This document shows, one piece after another, positions 16,667 to 25,753 of a DNA stretch of 64,000 nt. The notes under the pieces are model-generated. The model searched no databases, was not told the DNA's origin, and was given only the letters and a program-made list of their open reading frames with translations. Made by a program: the position numbers and the translations under genes. Location of the stretch: positions 2,294,001-2,358,000 of the forward strand of contig CAWCLF010000001.1 of NCBI GenBank assembly GCA_963796325.1, given 5' to 3'. The stretch is from CAVYGN01 sp963796325 (GTDB taxonomy: Bacteria > Spirochaetota > Brevinematia > Brevinematales > JAOACQ01). Within the stretch, counting starts at the first letter, position 1. Each line of letters begins with the position of its first letter.

Positions 16667-17632
16667 CTATCGATCCTGCAGCTTGTAAAAAATCCCCCTT
16701 CCCCCTTCCGTTTTCATAATAACTGTCCTTATGATCCTGTCGTAAGAAAGTATCTCAAGGTATTTTATGATATCGTCACCCTGAATATTCAGGATTTCTG
16801 AAAGATCCTCCAGTGTAGAAGGCCTCCTTTTCAATATATCGATAACTGCCTCTTCAACATCTTTTCTATATATCGGGAGATCTGATCTTCGTTCGTACTT
16901 TTTTATTATCTCGACATTCCCTAAATTCAGTTTTTCACGCACTTTTTCAAGCACTTCAAACGAAGCCGGTTTAACCCATTCTTCAGCGCCCGGCCTGTCC
17001 AGGGTGTTCAACTGGATCCTGTCCGGTTTTATGTATAAAAACGCCTCTCTGAATTTGGTAATATTATAATCATCGGTATTGATATCGTCAATAATAAAGA
17101 CCTCAAGCCACACTTCTTTCCCCGGTCCCTTTTCCCTGAATTCCCGTGAAAATTCAGCCATTCCTTTGATCATTGTCTCAAGTTTTACTTCCGGGTGGGG
17201 CCTGTCGATTTTGATATATGTTTTTTCATCGGCCGAATCCAGCGAGGGAAGTACGAGGTCAGCGGCCATCAATTCATCCCTCACCTCTTTCATATTCATA
17301 AGGCTCCCGTTAGTTATAACTGCGATTTTAACATTACCCGATTCTTTTTTAAGGGATTTCAATATCCTTCCCAGGCCCGAATGAAGCGTGGGCTCTCCCG
17401 AACCTGAAAAGGTGATATAATCGGGATGAGGATTATTTTTTAAATAATCCCTGATCTCCTCAATTATCTCATCTTCAGGATAGTATTCCTCCCTTTTATT
17501 TACAAGCTTGATGCTTTTACCGCATTCACAGTACAGGCAGTTATAATTACATATTTTATGGGGAAGTATATCTATTCCCAGCGATATTCCAAGCCTTCTT
17601 GAAGGCACAGGCCCGTAAACATATTTATACAT
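16667..17632 (-). CDS. Radical SAM protein with C-terminal winged helix
   Basis: A 321-residue radical SAM protein. The [4Fe-4S] motif CNYNCLYCECG (residues 28-38; CX3CX2C) follows the PVPSRRLGISLGIDILP start typical of the COG0731-like group. FSGSGEPTL (residues 75-83) is the SAM-binding GxGEPT-type strand. About residues 240-321 look like a winged helix (EAVIDILKRRPSTLEDLSEILNI). Members of this group remain mostly uncharacterised; I infer no reaction. Its first 8 bases overlap the end of the ATP-grasp/FMN fusion gene, which points to tight translational coupling and a shared pathway. Confidence 0.85.
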   Translation of the reverse strand: MYKYVYGPVPSRRLGISLGIDILPHKICNYNCLYCECGKSIKLVNKREEYYPEDEIIEEIRDYLKNNPHPDYITFSGSGEPTLHSGLGRILKSLKKESGNVKIAVITNGSLMNMKEVRDELMAADLVLPSLDSADEKTYIKIDRPHPEVKLETMIKGMAEFSREFREKGPGKEVWLEVFIIDDINTDDYNITKFREAFLYIKPDRIQLNTLDRPGAEEWVKPASFEVLEKVREKLNLGNVEIIKKYERRSDLPIYRKDVEEAVIDILKRRPSTLEDLSEILNIQGDDIIKYLEILSYDRIIRTVIMKTEGGRGIFYKLQDR

Positions 17633-19880
17633 ATTGAAGCAACTTCCCGTTATTCCTGAGCTCGCTGATGTTCTTCACTCCCGTAAATGTCATAATTTTC
17701 ATCAGTTCGCCTGCAATTTTATTCAGGTACTGTCTTACGCCCTGCACTCCGCCTCCTACAGCGGCTATCATAACCGGTCTTCCAATCATTATACAGTCGG
17801 CGCCCAGGGCGATTCCTTTTAGGACATCGTTCCCGCTCCTTATGCCGCCGTCCATGATTATAAATGCGGAGCTGCCGACCGCTTTTTTTATTACAGGTAA
17901 AGCCTCGATCGGTGAAATAAGGCTGTCATTGACCCTTCCGCCATGATTCGAGACGATCAAGCCCCTGACGCCGGCTTTCACAGCGAGTTCTGCATCCGAA
18001 GCCGATAAAACTCCTTTTAAAATAAAAGGGACTTTCGTAAAATCTACAAGTTCTTTCAATTCTGAGAATGTTTTTGTGCTTGTGCTCTGGCTTCTCTGTT
18101 CCATCGTCATAAAAGATGCCGCATCGATATCCATGCCTACTGCCAATGCCCCCGCTTCCTCCGCAGCTTCGATCCTTTCCATAATGAGTTTATTATCATA
18201 TCTCGGCTTGAAAATGGGCACTGCCATGCCGAAATTTTCAAGGATGACTTTTATGCCGAGCCTGTATTTTATCGGCGTGGCCCCGTCCCCGAGAAAACCT
18301 GCAACCCCTGCATGCAGGGCCCCTTTGACAATCGCCCTGGCCAGGTCGAGTTCCCCTATTGCTCCTCCAAGGTTGGTAATTGCCCCCGTAATAGGAGCCG
18401 GAACTATCGGAAAATTTATCGTCTGCCCGAAAAAATCTATTCTCGTGTCGATTATCTTGGCGTCATTGATATAACTTGGAATTATTTCCAGGCTGCGCAC
18501 TTTCCTGACATTATTGATAAATGCATTGCCCGTACCGTTACCGCCGACCCCCGGCATCATGCCTCTGCATCTTATCCCGTCGCAGTCGGGGCAGACAAAA
18601 CACCTTCCGTTGAATTTCGCCCGCGCCTTATCATTTAAACTGGCTTCAGGGATAAGCTGATCGCTGTCTTCCATGGTCCGGACTTCGATTTTCCTTACCG
18701 CTTCATGCGAAGCCAGAAGGGCTTCATGGTAAGTAGGAGCAGATGTTATTACATGGCCGTATTTATCGAGGTTGTTGCGTGGCGCCAAGACCTTATCTCC
18801 CGTTTTTCCGTCAAAGAAAACATTCTTGACAAACTTCGAATTCTCGGCATTTTCTACCCCTTTTATTTCCTTAATTATGCCGGGTGCGGGAATTATAGCT
18901 CTTTCGATCGAGACCCAGTTTTTATTACCCCTGAGATCGCCGGGAGGAAGATCGAGGGCAATAAGAACCATATTTTTCATGAGATCGACGCCTGTTGAAT
19001 AAGGATATGTATACATTGACATGAATCCGCCGGAAAGGCGGGCGGCTATTTCTCCGATATAGCAGCCGCTGCCGGAGACCTTGATATCTCCCTTGGCGGC
19101 GCCTCTGGAAATGCCCAATGCCCTTACGCCGTTTTTAAAAGTTTCAACGGCAAAATTTACAAGATCGGGCTGAAGCTGGCTCGGCAATATATGTCCGGTT
19201 TCAACAAAATACGGATCGTATTCAATTATCCTGTCGGCTATTCCTGAAACAAATATTTCGTTCTTATAAATCAGAGCATCTATGCTTAACTCGGGTGCAT
19301 CTATATATTGCTCGATCAATACTTTTCCGTTATCCGAATAGTTTTTAGCCAGTTCCAGGCTTTCCTTAAGGCTGTCGATATTGTTTACCCTTATGACCCC
19401 TCTGGCGCCCATATTCTTTTGAGGTTTCAGAACGCAGTCTATTCCAAGCCTCTCCATCGCCTCGACAGCTTTTTGATATGAATCGACCAGTTCAAAATCG
19501 GGAACGGGTACTTTTGCCGACCTGAGAGCCGTCCTCATAAGGTATTTGTCAGTCGCCCTCAAAGCCGCCTCAGGGTCGATCCCGGGCAGGCCTAACTTCC
19601 TGGAACATAATGCCACCGTATATGATGCGTCGGTCCCTACGGTGAGAACACCGTCGATCTTTTTTGTATCGGAGTTAAAATTCTCTAAAAGTATGGAAGT
19701 CGTTTCCGCGTCAAGGGTGCTTGATTTTATAAAATAATCCGATAAACCCACTCCCGGCGCTTCGGGATTTTTATCGACCGCTACAACCGATAGACCCAGA
19801 GACTTGGCAGATTTTATAACCGGAATCTGCAGCAGGCCCGCGCCGATAACCGCCAGGGTCTTGCCTGTTAATTCGCTCAT
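17625..19880 (-). CDS. ATP-grasp domain fused to FMN-dependent alpha-hydroxy-acid dehydrogenase
   Basis: A 751-residue two-enzyme protein. Residues 1-400 form an ATP-grasp ligase: N-terminal Rossmann part (TLAVIGAGLLQIPVIKSAKSLG), LKPQKNMGARGVIRV (ATP-binding, 151-165), VLIEQYIDAPELSIDALI and GEIAARLSGGFMS (metal-binding, 276-287). A four-Cys cluster CFVCPDCDGIRCRG (C427, C430, C433, C438) leads into an FMN-dependent TIM barrel. That barrel has VSNHGGRVND with the catalytic His, FIIMDGGIRSGNDVLKG and ALGADCIMIGRP. The Cys cluster plus barrel matches anaerobe-type alpha-hydroxy-acid oxidising proteins. I do not know this fusion from described enzymes. It starts 38 bases after TrpB2 and overlaps the radical SAM gene. 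GGAGGGG precedes ATG 19880. Confidence 0.85.
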   Translation of the reverse strand: MSELTGKTLAVIGAGLLQIPVIKSAKSLGLSVVAVDKNPEAPGVGLSDYFIKSSTLDAETTSILLENFNSDTKKIDGVLTVGTDASYTVALCSRKLGLPGIDPEAALRATDKYLMRTALRSAKVPVPDFELVDSYQKAVEAMERLGIDCVLKPQKNMGARGVIRVNNIDSLKESLELAKNYSDNGKVLIEQYIDAPELSIDALIYKNEIFVSGIADRIIEYDPYFVETGHILPSQLQPDLVNFAVETFKNGVRALGISRGAAKGDIKVSGSGCYIGEIAARLSGGFMSMYTYPYSTGVDLMKNMVLIALDLPPGDLRGNKNWVSIERAIIPAPGIIKEIKGVENAENSKFVKNVFFDGKTGDKVLAPRNNLDKYGHVITSAPTYHEALLASHEAVRKIEVRTMEDSDQLIPEASLNDKARAKFNGRCFVCPDCDGIRCRGMMPGVGGNGTGNAFINNVRKVRSLEIIPSYINDAKIIDTRIDFFGQTINFPIVPAPITGAITNLGGAIGELDLARAIVKGALHAGVAGFLGDGATPIKYRLGIKVILENFGMAVPIFKPRYDNKLIMERIEAAEEAGALAVGMDIDAASFMTMEQRSQSTSTKTFSELKELVDFTKVPFILKGVLSASDAELAVKAGVRGLIVSNHGGRVNDSLISPIEALPVIKKAVGSSAFIIMDGGIRSGNDVLKGIALGADCIMIGRPVMIAAVGGGVQGVRQYLNKIAGELMKIMTFTGVKNISELRNNGKLLQYV

Positions 19881-19918
19881 TGCCCCTCCGCGATTCTAAA
19901 AAAGAAGCTCCTTATCTT

Positions 19919-21280
19919 CTATTCATGACAATACATGGGTAGATCTTTCAACGCTTTTTTAACATCTTCTTCCGGGTATTCATAATCTTCAAGCTTGCCG
20001 TCAAGATACATCTGGTAACTGTTAAGGTCGAAAAATCCATGCCCGCTGAAGTTAAAGAGGATGACTTTTTCCTTGCCTTCTTCCTTCGCAATAAGTGCTT
20101 CTTCAATAACCGCTTTGATTGCGTGAGTCGTCTCGGGTGCAGGTACGATGCCCTCGGTTCTTGCAAAAAGGACGCCTGCTTCAAACACTTCATTTTGATG
20201 ATAAGCCCTTGCTTCCGCGAAACCCTGCTTCACAACGGCGCTGACAAGCGGCGCCATTCCATGATAGCGGAGTCCTCCCGAATGAATTGCCGGCGGCATA
20301 AATCCATGCCCCAGCGTGAACATTCTCATCATAGGAGTCATGCCGGCCGTGTCGCCGAAATCGTATTCATATACTCCTTTTGTGACCGATGGGCATGCCT
20401 TGGGTTCCGCCGCCACGATTTTTATCATCTTTCCTTGTTGAATTTTGTCCATTATGAACGGAAATGAGACACCGGCGAAATTGCTTCCTCCGCCAATACA
20501 CCCAACTACGACATCAGGATAAGCGTTCACATATGCCAGCTGTTTTTTGGCTTCAAGTCCGATTATTGTCTGGTGAAGAAGAACATGGTTCAATACGCTT
20601 CCCAGGGAATAATTGGTATCCTTTCTTGAAGCAGCCTCTTCAACCGCTTCGCTGATCGCAATGCCGAGGCTTCCCGGATTTTCAGGGTCTTCCGCAAGCA
20701 GTTTCCTGCCGAAATTTGTTTCGCTCGACGGGCTGGCGATGCATTCGGCGCCCCATACGCCCATAACCTGCTTTCTTCCCGGTTTCAAATTATAGCTGGC
20801 TTTTACCATGAATACCCTGACTTCGATCCCGAAAAGAGCTCCGGCAAACGCCAGTGCGCTTCCCCATTGGCCGGCGCCAGTTTCAGTAGTAAGCCGTTTT
20901 ATCCCTTCCTTCCTGTTAAAATAAGCCTGCGCTATGGATGTGTTCGGCTTGTGTGAACCTGCCGGGGATACCCCCTCATATTTATAATATATCTTAGCCG
21001 GAGTCTTAAGCAGTTTTTCAAGATGGATTGCCCTGAAAAGGGGTGAAGGCCTGTACCGGCAATATCCATCCAGAACCTCTTCCGGTATTTTTATCCATCT
21101 GTCTTTTGATACTTCCTGCTCGATAAGGCCCATCGGGAAAATCGGCGTCAGCTGTTCGGGTCCTATGGGTTTTCCGTCAGGACCCAGAGGCGGTTCAAGC
21201 GCTACAGGTAAATCCGCCTGTATATTATACCATTCTGTCGGTATGTCCTTCTGAAGCAGGTCGATTTTCTGAATATCCAT
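19919..21280 (-). CDS. trpB2: Tryptophan synthase beta-like protein, TrpB2 type
   Basis: A 453-residue PLP enzyme of the TrpB2 class. The PLP lysine is in SPAGSHKPNTSIAQAY (about residues 100-115). Further signs are TTETGAGQWGSALA, LKPGRKQVMGVWGAE and the phosphate-binding VGCIGGGSNFAG. The N-terminal extension (LPVALEPPLGPDGKPIGPEQL) and insert region mark TrpB2 rather than TrpB1. TrpB2 makes tryptophan from serine and indole without tight TrpA partnership. No trpA is present here. ATG 21280 is preceded by AAGGAGG; the 20 residues before it are an in-frame read-through. It heads a likely operon with the ATP-grasp/FMN fusion and radical SAM gene. Confidence 0.93.
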   Translation of the reverse strand: MDIQKIDLLQKDIPTEWYNIQADLPVALEPPLGPDGKPIGPEQLTPIFPMGLIEQEVSKDRWIKIPEEVLDGYCRYRPSPLFRAIHLEKLLKTPAKIYYKYEGVSPAGSHKPNTSIAQAYFNRKEGIKRLTTETGAGQWGSALAFAGALFGIEVRVFMVKASYNLKPGRKQVMGVWGAECIASPSSETNFGRKLLAEDPENPGSLGIAISEAVEEAASRKDTNYSLGSVLNHVLLHQTIIGLEAKKQLAYVNAYPDVVVGCIGGGSNFAGVSFPFIMDKIQQGKMIKIVAAEPKACPSVTKGVYEYDFGDTAGMTPMMRMFTLGHGFMPPAIHSGGLRYHGMAPLVSAVVKQGFAEARAYHQNEVFEAGVLFARTEGIVPAPETTHAIKAVIEEALIAKEEGKEKVILFNFSGHGFFDLNSYQMYLDGKLEDYEYPEEDVKKALKDLPMYCHE

Positions 21281-21311
21281 TTTTTTCCTCCTTCGGTCGA
21301 TATAATAAAAG

Positions 21312-21351
21312 AGGCACAAGCGAGACTCCCTATAGAGCAACGCTTATGCCT
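21312..21351 (-). terminator. Hairpin with T-rich tail between STAS gene and trpB2
   Basis: On the minus strand AGGCATAAGCG and CGCTTGTGCCT form an 11-base-pair stem with one G-U pair and an 18-base loop, followed by CTTTTATTATA. It fits an intrinsic terminator for the STAS gene or an attenuator for trpB2. No leader peptide with Trp codons is evident. Confidence 0.5.
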
Positions 21352-21394
21352 TTTACAGTAGAAAGATTACCGTATCACCGGATACTGCCGGTTT

Positions 21395-21730
21395 TCACTT
21401 GAAAGCTGAAATTGCGTCGCTTTCGTTATCATAGATGTCAAAAAAGCTTGTCAGTTTCGTCAATTCAAAAACTTTCCTTACAGATGCATAAACATTTATC
21501 AGCTTCAAAGCGCCGCCGATTTTCTTTAAATTTGAAAGGCTGGAAATCAGGACGCCTATTCCTGAACTGTCAATATAGCTTACCCTGTCAAGATTAATGA
21601 CAACATTAACCTTATTCTTATTTAATTCGTCTTTAATTTTTTCTTTAATTTCGGGAGCGTTATAAAGATCGATTTCTCCGTTAATATCAAAAATGACGAT
21701 GTCCCCAACCTCTCTTCTGTTTATCTCCAT
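21395..21730 (-). CDS. STAS-domain anti-sigma factor antagonist
   Basis: A 111-residue single STAS domain. The motif YIDSSGIGVLISSLSNLKKIGGALKLINV (about residues 53-81) contains the conserved DSSG serine that a kinase would phosphorylate and a SpoIIE-type phosphatase would free. Such proteins (SpoIIAA/RsbV group) bind anti-sigma kinases in partner switching. GGAGG precedes ATG 21730. The SpoIIE phosphatase gene lies just upstream with a 33-base gap, which fits a phosphatase-target pair. No anti-sigma kinase or sigma factor is in the window. Confidence 0.95.
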   Translation of the reverse strand: MEINRREVGDIVIFDINGEIDLYNAPEIKEKIKDELNKNKVNVVINLDRVSYIDSSGIGVLISSLSNLKKIGGALKLINVYASVRKVFELTKLTSFFDIYDNESDAISAFK

Positions 21731-21763
21731 ATCTTCCTCCTGAAATATTCATTATTCAAGGCT

Positions 21764-23806
21764 TCATTTACTCTTCAGCACGAGCAGAGTTTCGTCATCA
21801 TGCTGGGGAGCCGCGCCGCAGAAATTCGTTACGGCTTCAAGAACCCTGTTGCAGAGTTCTCTTGCACCTTCTTTTTTATTGACCCTTATAACTTCCTTGA
21901 ACTTTTCAAGGCCGAATTCTTCATGAGCCAGATTCATCGCTTCACTGATACCATCAGTATAAAGAATGGCTATATCGCCTTTTTCCAGGATCGTATAACT
22001 CTGCCCGTATTCAACACCGGACATTATTCCGATAGGCATACCTTCGGTATCAAGAAACTCAAAATCATCCGTCGCAGCCCTGAATAAAATAAGCGGTCCA
22101 TGACCTGCATTCGTATAACTCATTATACCTTTTTCCGCATCAAATAGCAAGTAAAATCCTGTTGCATAACGGTCTTCAACAATTTCCTCGGCGATCGTAT
22201 TATTAAGCCTGGCTATAACATCCTTGGTATCCTCGTTCAGCGATGCGACAGTTCTTAAAATACTCCGGATCATTACCATGATCAGGGCGGCCGGCACCCC
22301 CTTGCCTGAAACATCGAACATTGTAAGAACAACTTTATTGTTTCCGAAATCTATATAATCGTAGTAATCCCCGCCGACTCCCTTAGCAGGTATTGAAAAT
22401 CCGTATATATCGAATTTGTCGGATTGCGGAAATGAATGAGGAATAAGAGAAGCCTGTATTTCCCCGGCAACTCCGAGCTCTTTTTCAGCCTGCTTTTTAT
22501 CAAGGACTTCCTGGTACATCTGGATCTGGGTTATGGTGATAGCTGCCTGTTCCCCGAGTGTTTCAAGAAGGCTCAGATCATTGTCCTGGAATATTTTGGA
22601 ATCATCCACGACCGACAATACTCCGAATACGTCCTCCTTGGTTTTAAGCGGTACGGCCAGGAAAGACCTGACCATGATATGGTCGCTGACGGTCTGAACA
22701 AAGCGCCCGTCCTTGTAAACATCAGGGATATAAATCGACTGGCCGTTCTCGGCAACCTGCCCCAGCAAACCATCGCCGACTGCGATTTTTTCGGATTTGA
22801 GCTTTTCAAGTATGATATTTTCCGTAATAGTAAGGTTTTGAATATTCTTTAAAGGCTTTGTGGGCGGATAAAGACCTCTGACATAGCTTACGCTGAGCCT
22901 GTTTGTTATTTTATCCTTAATAAGGATGACGCCGCCGCGGGCATTTGTTCCCTTAACCGAATTGTCCACTATAGTCCTGATTACCGTTTCGAGATCGAAT
23001 TCTCCGCCGCCGACGACAAGGCTGATCTCTTTCATAAGCTGTATCAGGCTGTCCTTTTCCTTGATAAGACTGCCTATCCTTTCCTGGAGAGAATTAACAT
23101 AATTGGAATGAGTCCCGAAAACAAAAACGCTTAATAAAACGAGGGAAGAAATCTGTGTCGAAAACCAGAAAGGAATACGCGTATAATTGAAAAGGGAAAA
23201 TACATGATAAAAAATCTCTATGATTATATAAATATAAAGTATCGTCCGGTAACGCGTGAATATCCTGACCTGGTTCGAAACGGAAGTCGATATTACTGTT
23301 AAATTCCGCCAGGATATTACGAGCAGGGTAATCATACCGGCAACGAATATCAGGTTTCCAAGCCAATTTTTTATTGTTTCAATAAAATCTATGCCGGTTT
23401 TGAATTCCGAGTTCCCGCTGTTAACAGAAAAGTAAGTTACTACTGCAGCGAAGACGGCGGCGGCAAGGCCGAGGCCTATGCTTAGAAATGTAACTCCTCT
23501 GGCGCTGTTATCCTCAGCGATTTTCCTGTTATAACTCAGGATATAAAAGAACATTATGACATAAATAAATTCGAAAGCCTGGTAAATCTGATAATAAAGG
23601 TCGAACTTAGCTTCATGAAGAGCCGGGGATGCATTGTCGGTCAGCCTGAGAATGAGATAAAAGATCGCTTTAGCCAGAGTCAATGTATAGAAAAAAAGGA
23701 AGAACCTGAATAATTTTTCTTTATATTTGATATAGTCGATCAGCATTAAAAGACCAAGGAAAAGAGAAATAATGGCTTCAATCCAGAATATCACACTGAT
23801 GCCCAT
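21764..23806 (-). CDS. Membrane-anchored GAF-SpoIIE (PP2C) phosphatase
   Basis: A 680-residue signalling phosphatase. About seven membrane segments fill residues 1-230 (VIFWIEAIISLFLGLLMLIDYI ... FSTQISSLVLLSVFVFGT). A coiled-coil link (SLQERIGSLIKEKDSLIQLMKEI) leads to a GAF domain at about 265-425. The PP2C/SpoIIE domain (about 440-680) has GEIQASLIPHSFP, GVGGDYYDYIDFGNNKVVLTMFDVSGKGVPAAL, YTNAGHGPLILF and LYTDGISEAMN, covering the metal aspartates. It likely senses an envelope or small-molecule signal and dephosphorylates the downstream STAS protein. GGAGGG precedes ATG 23806. It belongs to the long minus-strand operon starting near 27521. Confidence 0.93.
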   Translation of the reverse strand: MGISVIFWIEAIISLFLGLLMLIDYIKYKEKLFRFFLFFYTLTLAKAIFYLILRLTDNASPALHEAKFDLYYQIYQAFEFIYVIMFFYILSYNRKIAEDNSARGVTFLSIGLGLAAAVFAAVVTYFSVNSGNSEFKTGIDFIETIKNWLGNLIFVAGMITLLVISWRNLTVISTSVSNQVRIFTRYRTILYIYIIIEIFYHVFSLFNYTRIPFWFSTQISSLVLLSVFVFGTHSNYVNSLQERIGSLIKEKDSLIQLMKEISLVVGGGEFDLETVIRTIVDNSVKGTNARGGVILIKDKITNRLSVSYVRGLYPPTKPLKNIQNLTITENIILEKLKSEKIAVGDGLLGQVAENGQSIYIPDVYKDGRFVQTVSDHIMVRSFLAVPLKTKEDVFGVLSVVDDSKIFQDNDLSLLETLGEQAAITITQIQMYQEVLDKKQAEKELGVAGEIQASLIPHSFPQSDKFDIYGFSIPAKGVGGDYYDYIDFGNNKVVLTMFDVSGKGVPAALIMVMIRSILRTVASLNEDTKDVIARLNNTIAEEIVEDRYATGFYLLFDAEKGIMSYTNAGHGPLILFRAATDDFEFLDTEGMPIGIMSGVEYGQSYTILEKGDIAILYTDGISEAMNLAHEEFGLEKFKEVIRVNKKEGARELCNRVLEAVTNFCGAAPQHDDETLLVLKSK

Positions 23807-23830
23807 TCCGCCCTCCTCGCAGCAATTGAA

Positions 23831-25753
23831 CTAATATCCTAAAATTCTTTTTAAATTTGTCAAGTATTTAGGCAGGAAATACTCATTTTTCATTATATAT
23901 TTGCCTGCCAGGGATTCATAATTTCTTTCCTTATAATTTGTGACTATTTTTATATCGGACGAATAATCGCGTAGATTCATGATTTTTAAAACCGATACCT
24001 CTTTTAAATCCCCGTGACCTGCATCGAAAGCCCCGAAAGTATCGCTGTTATTAATTCCATTCATTGAACCGGCTGACAGATAATAAATACCGGGCGATGA
24101 TTCCTCACCGATTATCCAAATTGACGGCAGAAATTTATCGACCCAGTTCAAGAACCGGTTTACCGATGTGTTCATTTCTTCCATTTTATAATTAAGTGAC
24201 AGGGAATCTATCATTTTGCCGTTTTTATCATACAGTTTAAACTGCAGGTATGAGTATGATTTATCCAGTTCTGCCGTGACAAAGAAACTGTAATTATTCT
24301 CCCTTAAGTATTCCAAAACAGCATTTATTCCCTGTTCTTTTCGGTAGTCCATCGAAGAAAACTTGAATTTGCCGAAATATATGGAATTATAAAGAACGGC
24401 ATCCGAATATACCCTTGGGAAATTAAAATAATCCCCCATGACAAGTATCAGGCCCCTGTATTTGTAATATTCCGGTTTTTCAAGTTTAAGGGTGTTATTA
24501 GTAATTCTCCACTCGTAATTTTCTATTTTGTCATGGATCCTGTAATTCTGGTCGACCTTAACCAGAGATTGAAGTTCCTGATATGAATCATAAAAATCGT
24601 TTTTCTGTTCAAAATATTCGACAAGCTTCTCCCTGGGTTCGACTGATAGGGGATAAAGGGTGGCGGCCCTTTTCAGGTTAAAAAAATAAGAATCGTTGTC
24701 CCCTTTCCTATAACTTGCCTTTGCCGCATCGAGGTGATACATGGATAGTTCGCTCCTTACGGGAGAATCCACTCTGAAATTATTGAGAGCGAAATATTCA
24801 AAGGAATTCCTGATGTATTCATTGCCGGGCTCATAATTGAGAGATTCCCGGTAAGAGTCTACCGCCTTGGCCTGATCCACAGTTTCATAACTGTAGCCTA
24901 TTTTGTAATAAATACCGCTCAGAAAATGATTGTCCTTTTGAGGCCCGTTTTCCCTGATCCATAAATATTTCTCTATGGCCTTATCGTATCCTTTGCCTGT
25001 AGCGTTCGCTTTGGAAAGATAACAGTCGGCCAGGAGAAGAATTCCGGAATAAAAATTGTTAAAAAGCTTTTCCCCGCTCTCGAGAAGCGATATAGCCTCG
25101 TCGTAATTATTTATCGAGCGATAATAATCGGCAAGAGTAACATAAACCTGCCTTTCGGTAGGATTCTGCATCAGGGCTTTTTTAAAATATTCCTCGGCGT
25201 CAAGGGGTTTTCCGGTTTTCAGGTAATAATTGCCGAAAGAAATGTAATTTTTCCAGTAATTTTTATTTATCCTGTCCGCCTTTTCAAGCATCGACAGTGC
25301 AAGAGGAAACCTGTTCATTTTCATATAAAGCTCTGCCATGTTGCGGTAAACTTCCACATATGCAGGAAAATTTTCCACTATGCGGTTGTAATAATCAACG
25401 GACATGTCGTATTGCCCCAGATCCCTGTAAGAATTAGCCACGATAAGCATAGCGTCGGGGTCGTTGTTCGAGTATTTCAGGGCGTTAAGCGAATTTTCGA
25501 GGCTTGTTTTATACTCTCCAAGCGCAAAATAGACTTCCGCCATATATTTATAAGCATCACCGTAAAAAGGGTTGACCTCCAGGGCATTCCTGAATGAATC
25601 GATCGCTTCAAAATACTTTTCCTGTTGATAAAGGCTGATCCCGTTATCCAGGTATATTTTGGCGCTGGATCCCTCTCCGCTTGAATATGCCGTACCCCAT
25701 AAATAGAGAGCAAAAATTAGAAAAGTTCCGGCGGATAAAATCAAATGCTTCAC
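23831..25753 (-). CDS. Exported TPR-repeat protein
   Basis: A 640-residue protein with signal peptide (MKHLILSAGTFLIFALYLWGTAYS). Residues 30-330 are tandem tetratricopeptide repeats (AIDSFRNALEVNPFYGDAYKYMAEVYFALGEYKTSLENSL and so on, about eight copies). A C-terminal region of about 300 residues is not repetitive and has beta character (FVTAELDKSYSYLQFKLYDKNGKMIDSLS). It would act as a periplasmic scaffold. GTG start: the GTGA overlaps the DUF2225 stop by 4 bases, so translation is coupled. Its place between DUF2225 and the SpoIIE phosphatase suggests a shared process at the envelope, but no partner can be named. Confidence 0.85.
   Translation of the reverse strand: MKHLILSAGTFLIFALYLWGTAYSSGEGSSAKIYLDNGISLYQQEKYFEAIDSFRNALEVNPFYGDAYKYMAEVYFALGEYKTSLENSLNALKYSNNDPDAMLIVANSYRDLGQYDMSVDYYNRIVENFPAYVEVYRNMAELYMKMNRFPLALSMLEKADRINKNYWKNYISFGNYYLKTGKPLDAEEYFKKALMQNPTERQVYVTLADYYRSINNYDEAISLLESGEKLFNNFYSGILLLADCYLSKANATGKGYDKAIEKYLWIRENGPQKDNHFLSGIYYKIGYSYETVDQAKAVDSYRESLNYEPGNEYIRNSFEYFALNNFRVDSPVRSELSMYHLDAAKASYRKGDNDSYFFNLKRAATLYPLSVEPREKLVEYFEQKNDFYDSYQELQSLVKVDQNYRIHDKIENYEWRITNNTLKLEKPEYYKYRGLILVMGDYFNFPRVYSDAVLYNSIYFGKFKFSSMDYRKEQGINAVLEYLRENNYSFFVTAELDKSYSYLQFKLYDKNGKMIDSLSLNYKMEEMNTSVNRFLNWVDKFLPSIWIIGEESSPGIYYLSAGSMNGINNSDTFGAFDAGHGDLKEVSVLKIMNLRDYSSDIKIVTNYKERNYESLAGKYIMKNEYFLPKYLTNLKRILGY

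Noticed and set aside
21281..21340. N-terminal extension of TrpB2
   Set aside because: The SD AAGGAGG sits right before ATG 21280, and the extra 20 residues cross a hairpin with T-rich tail.
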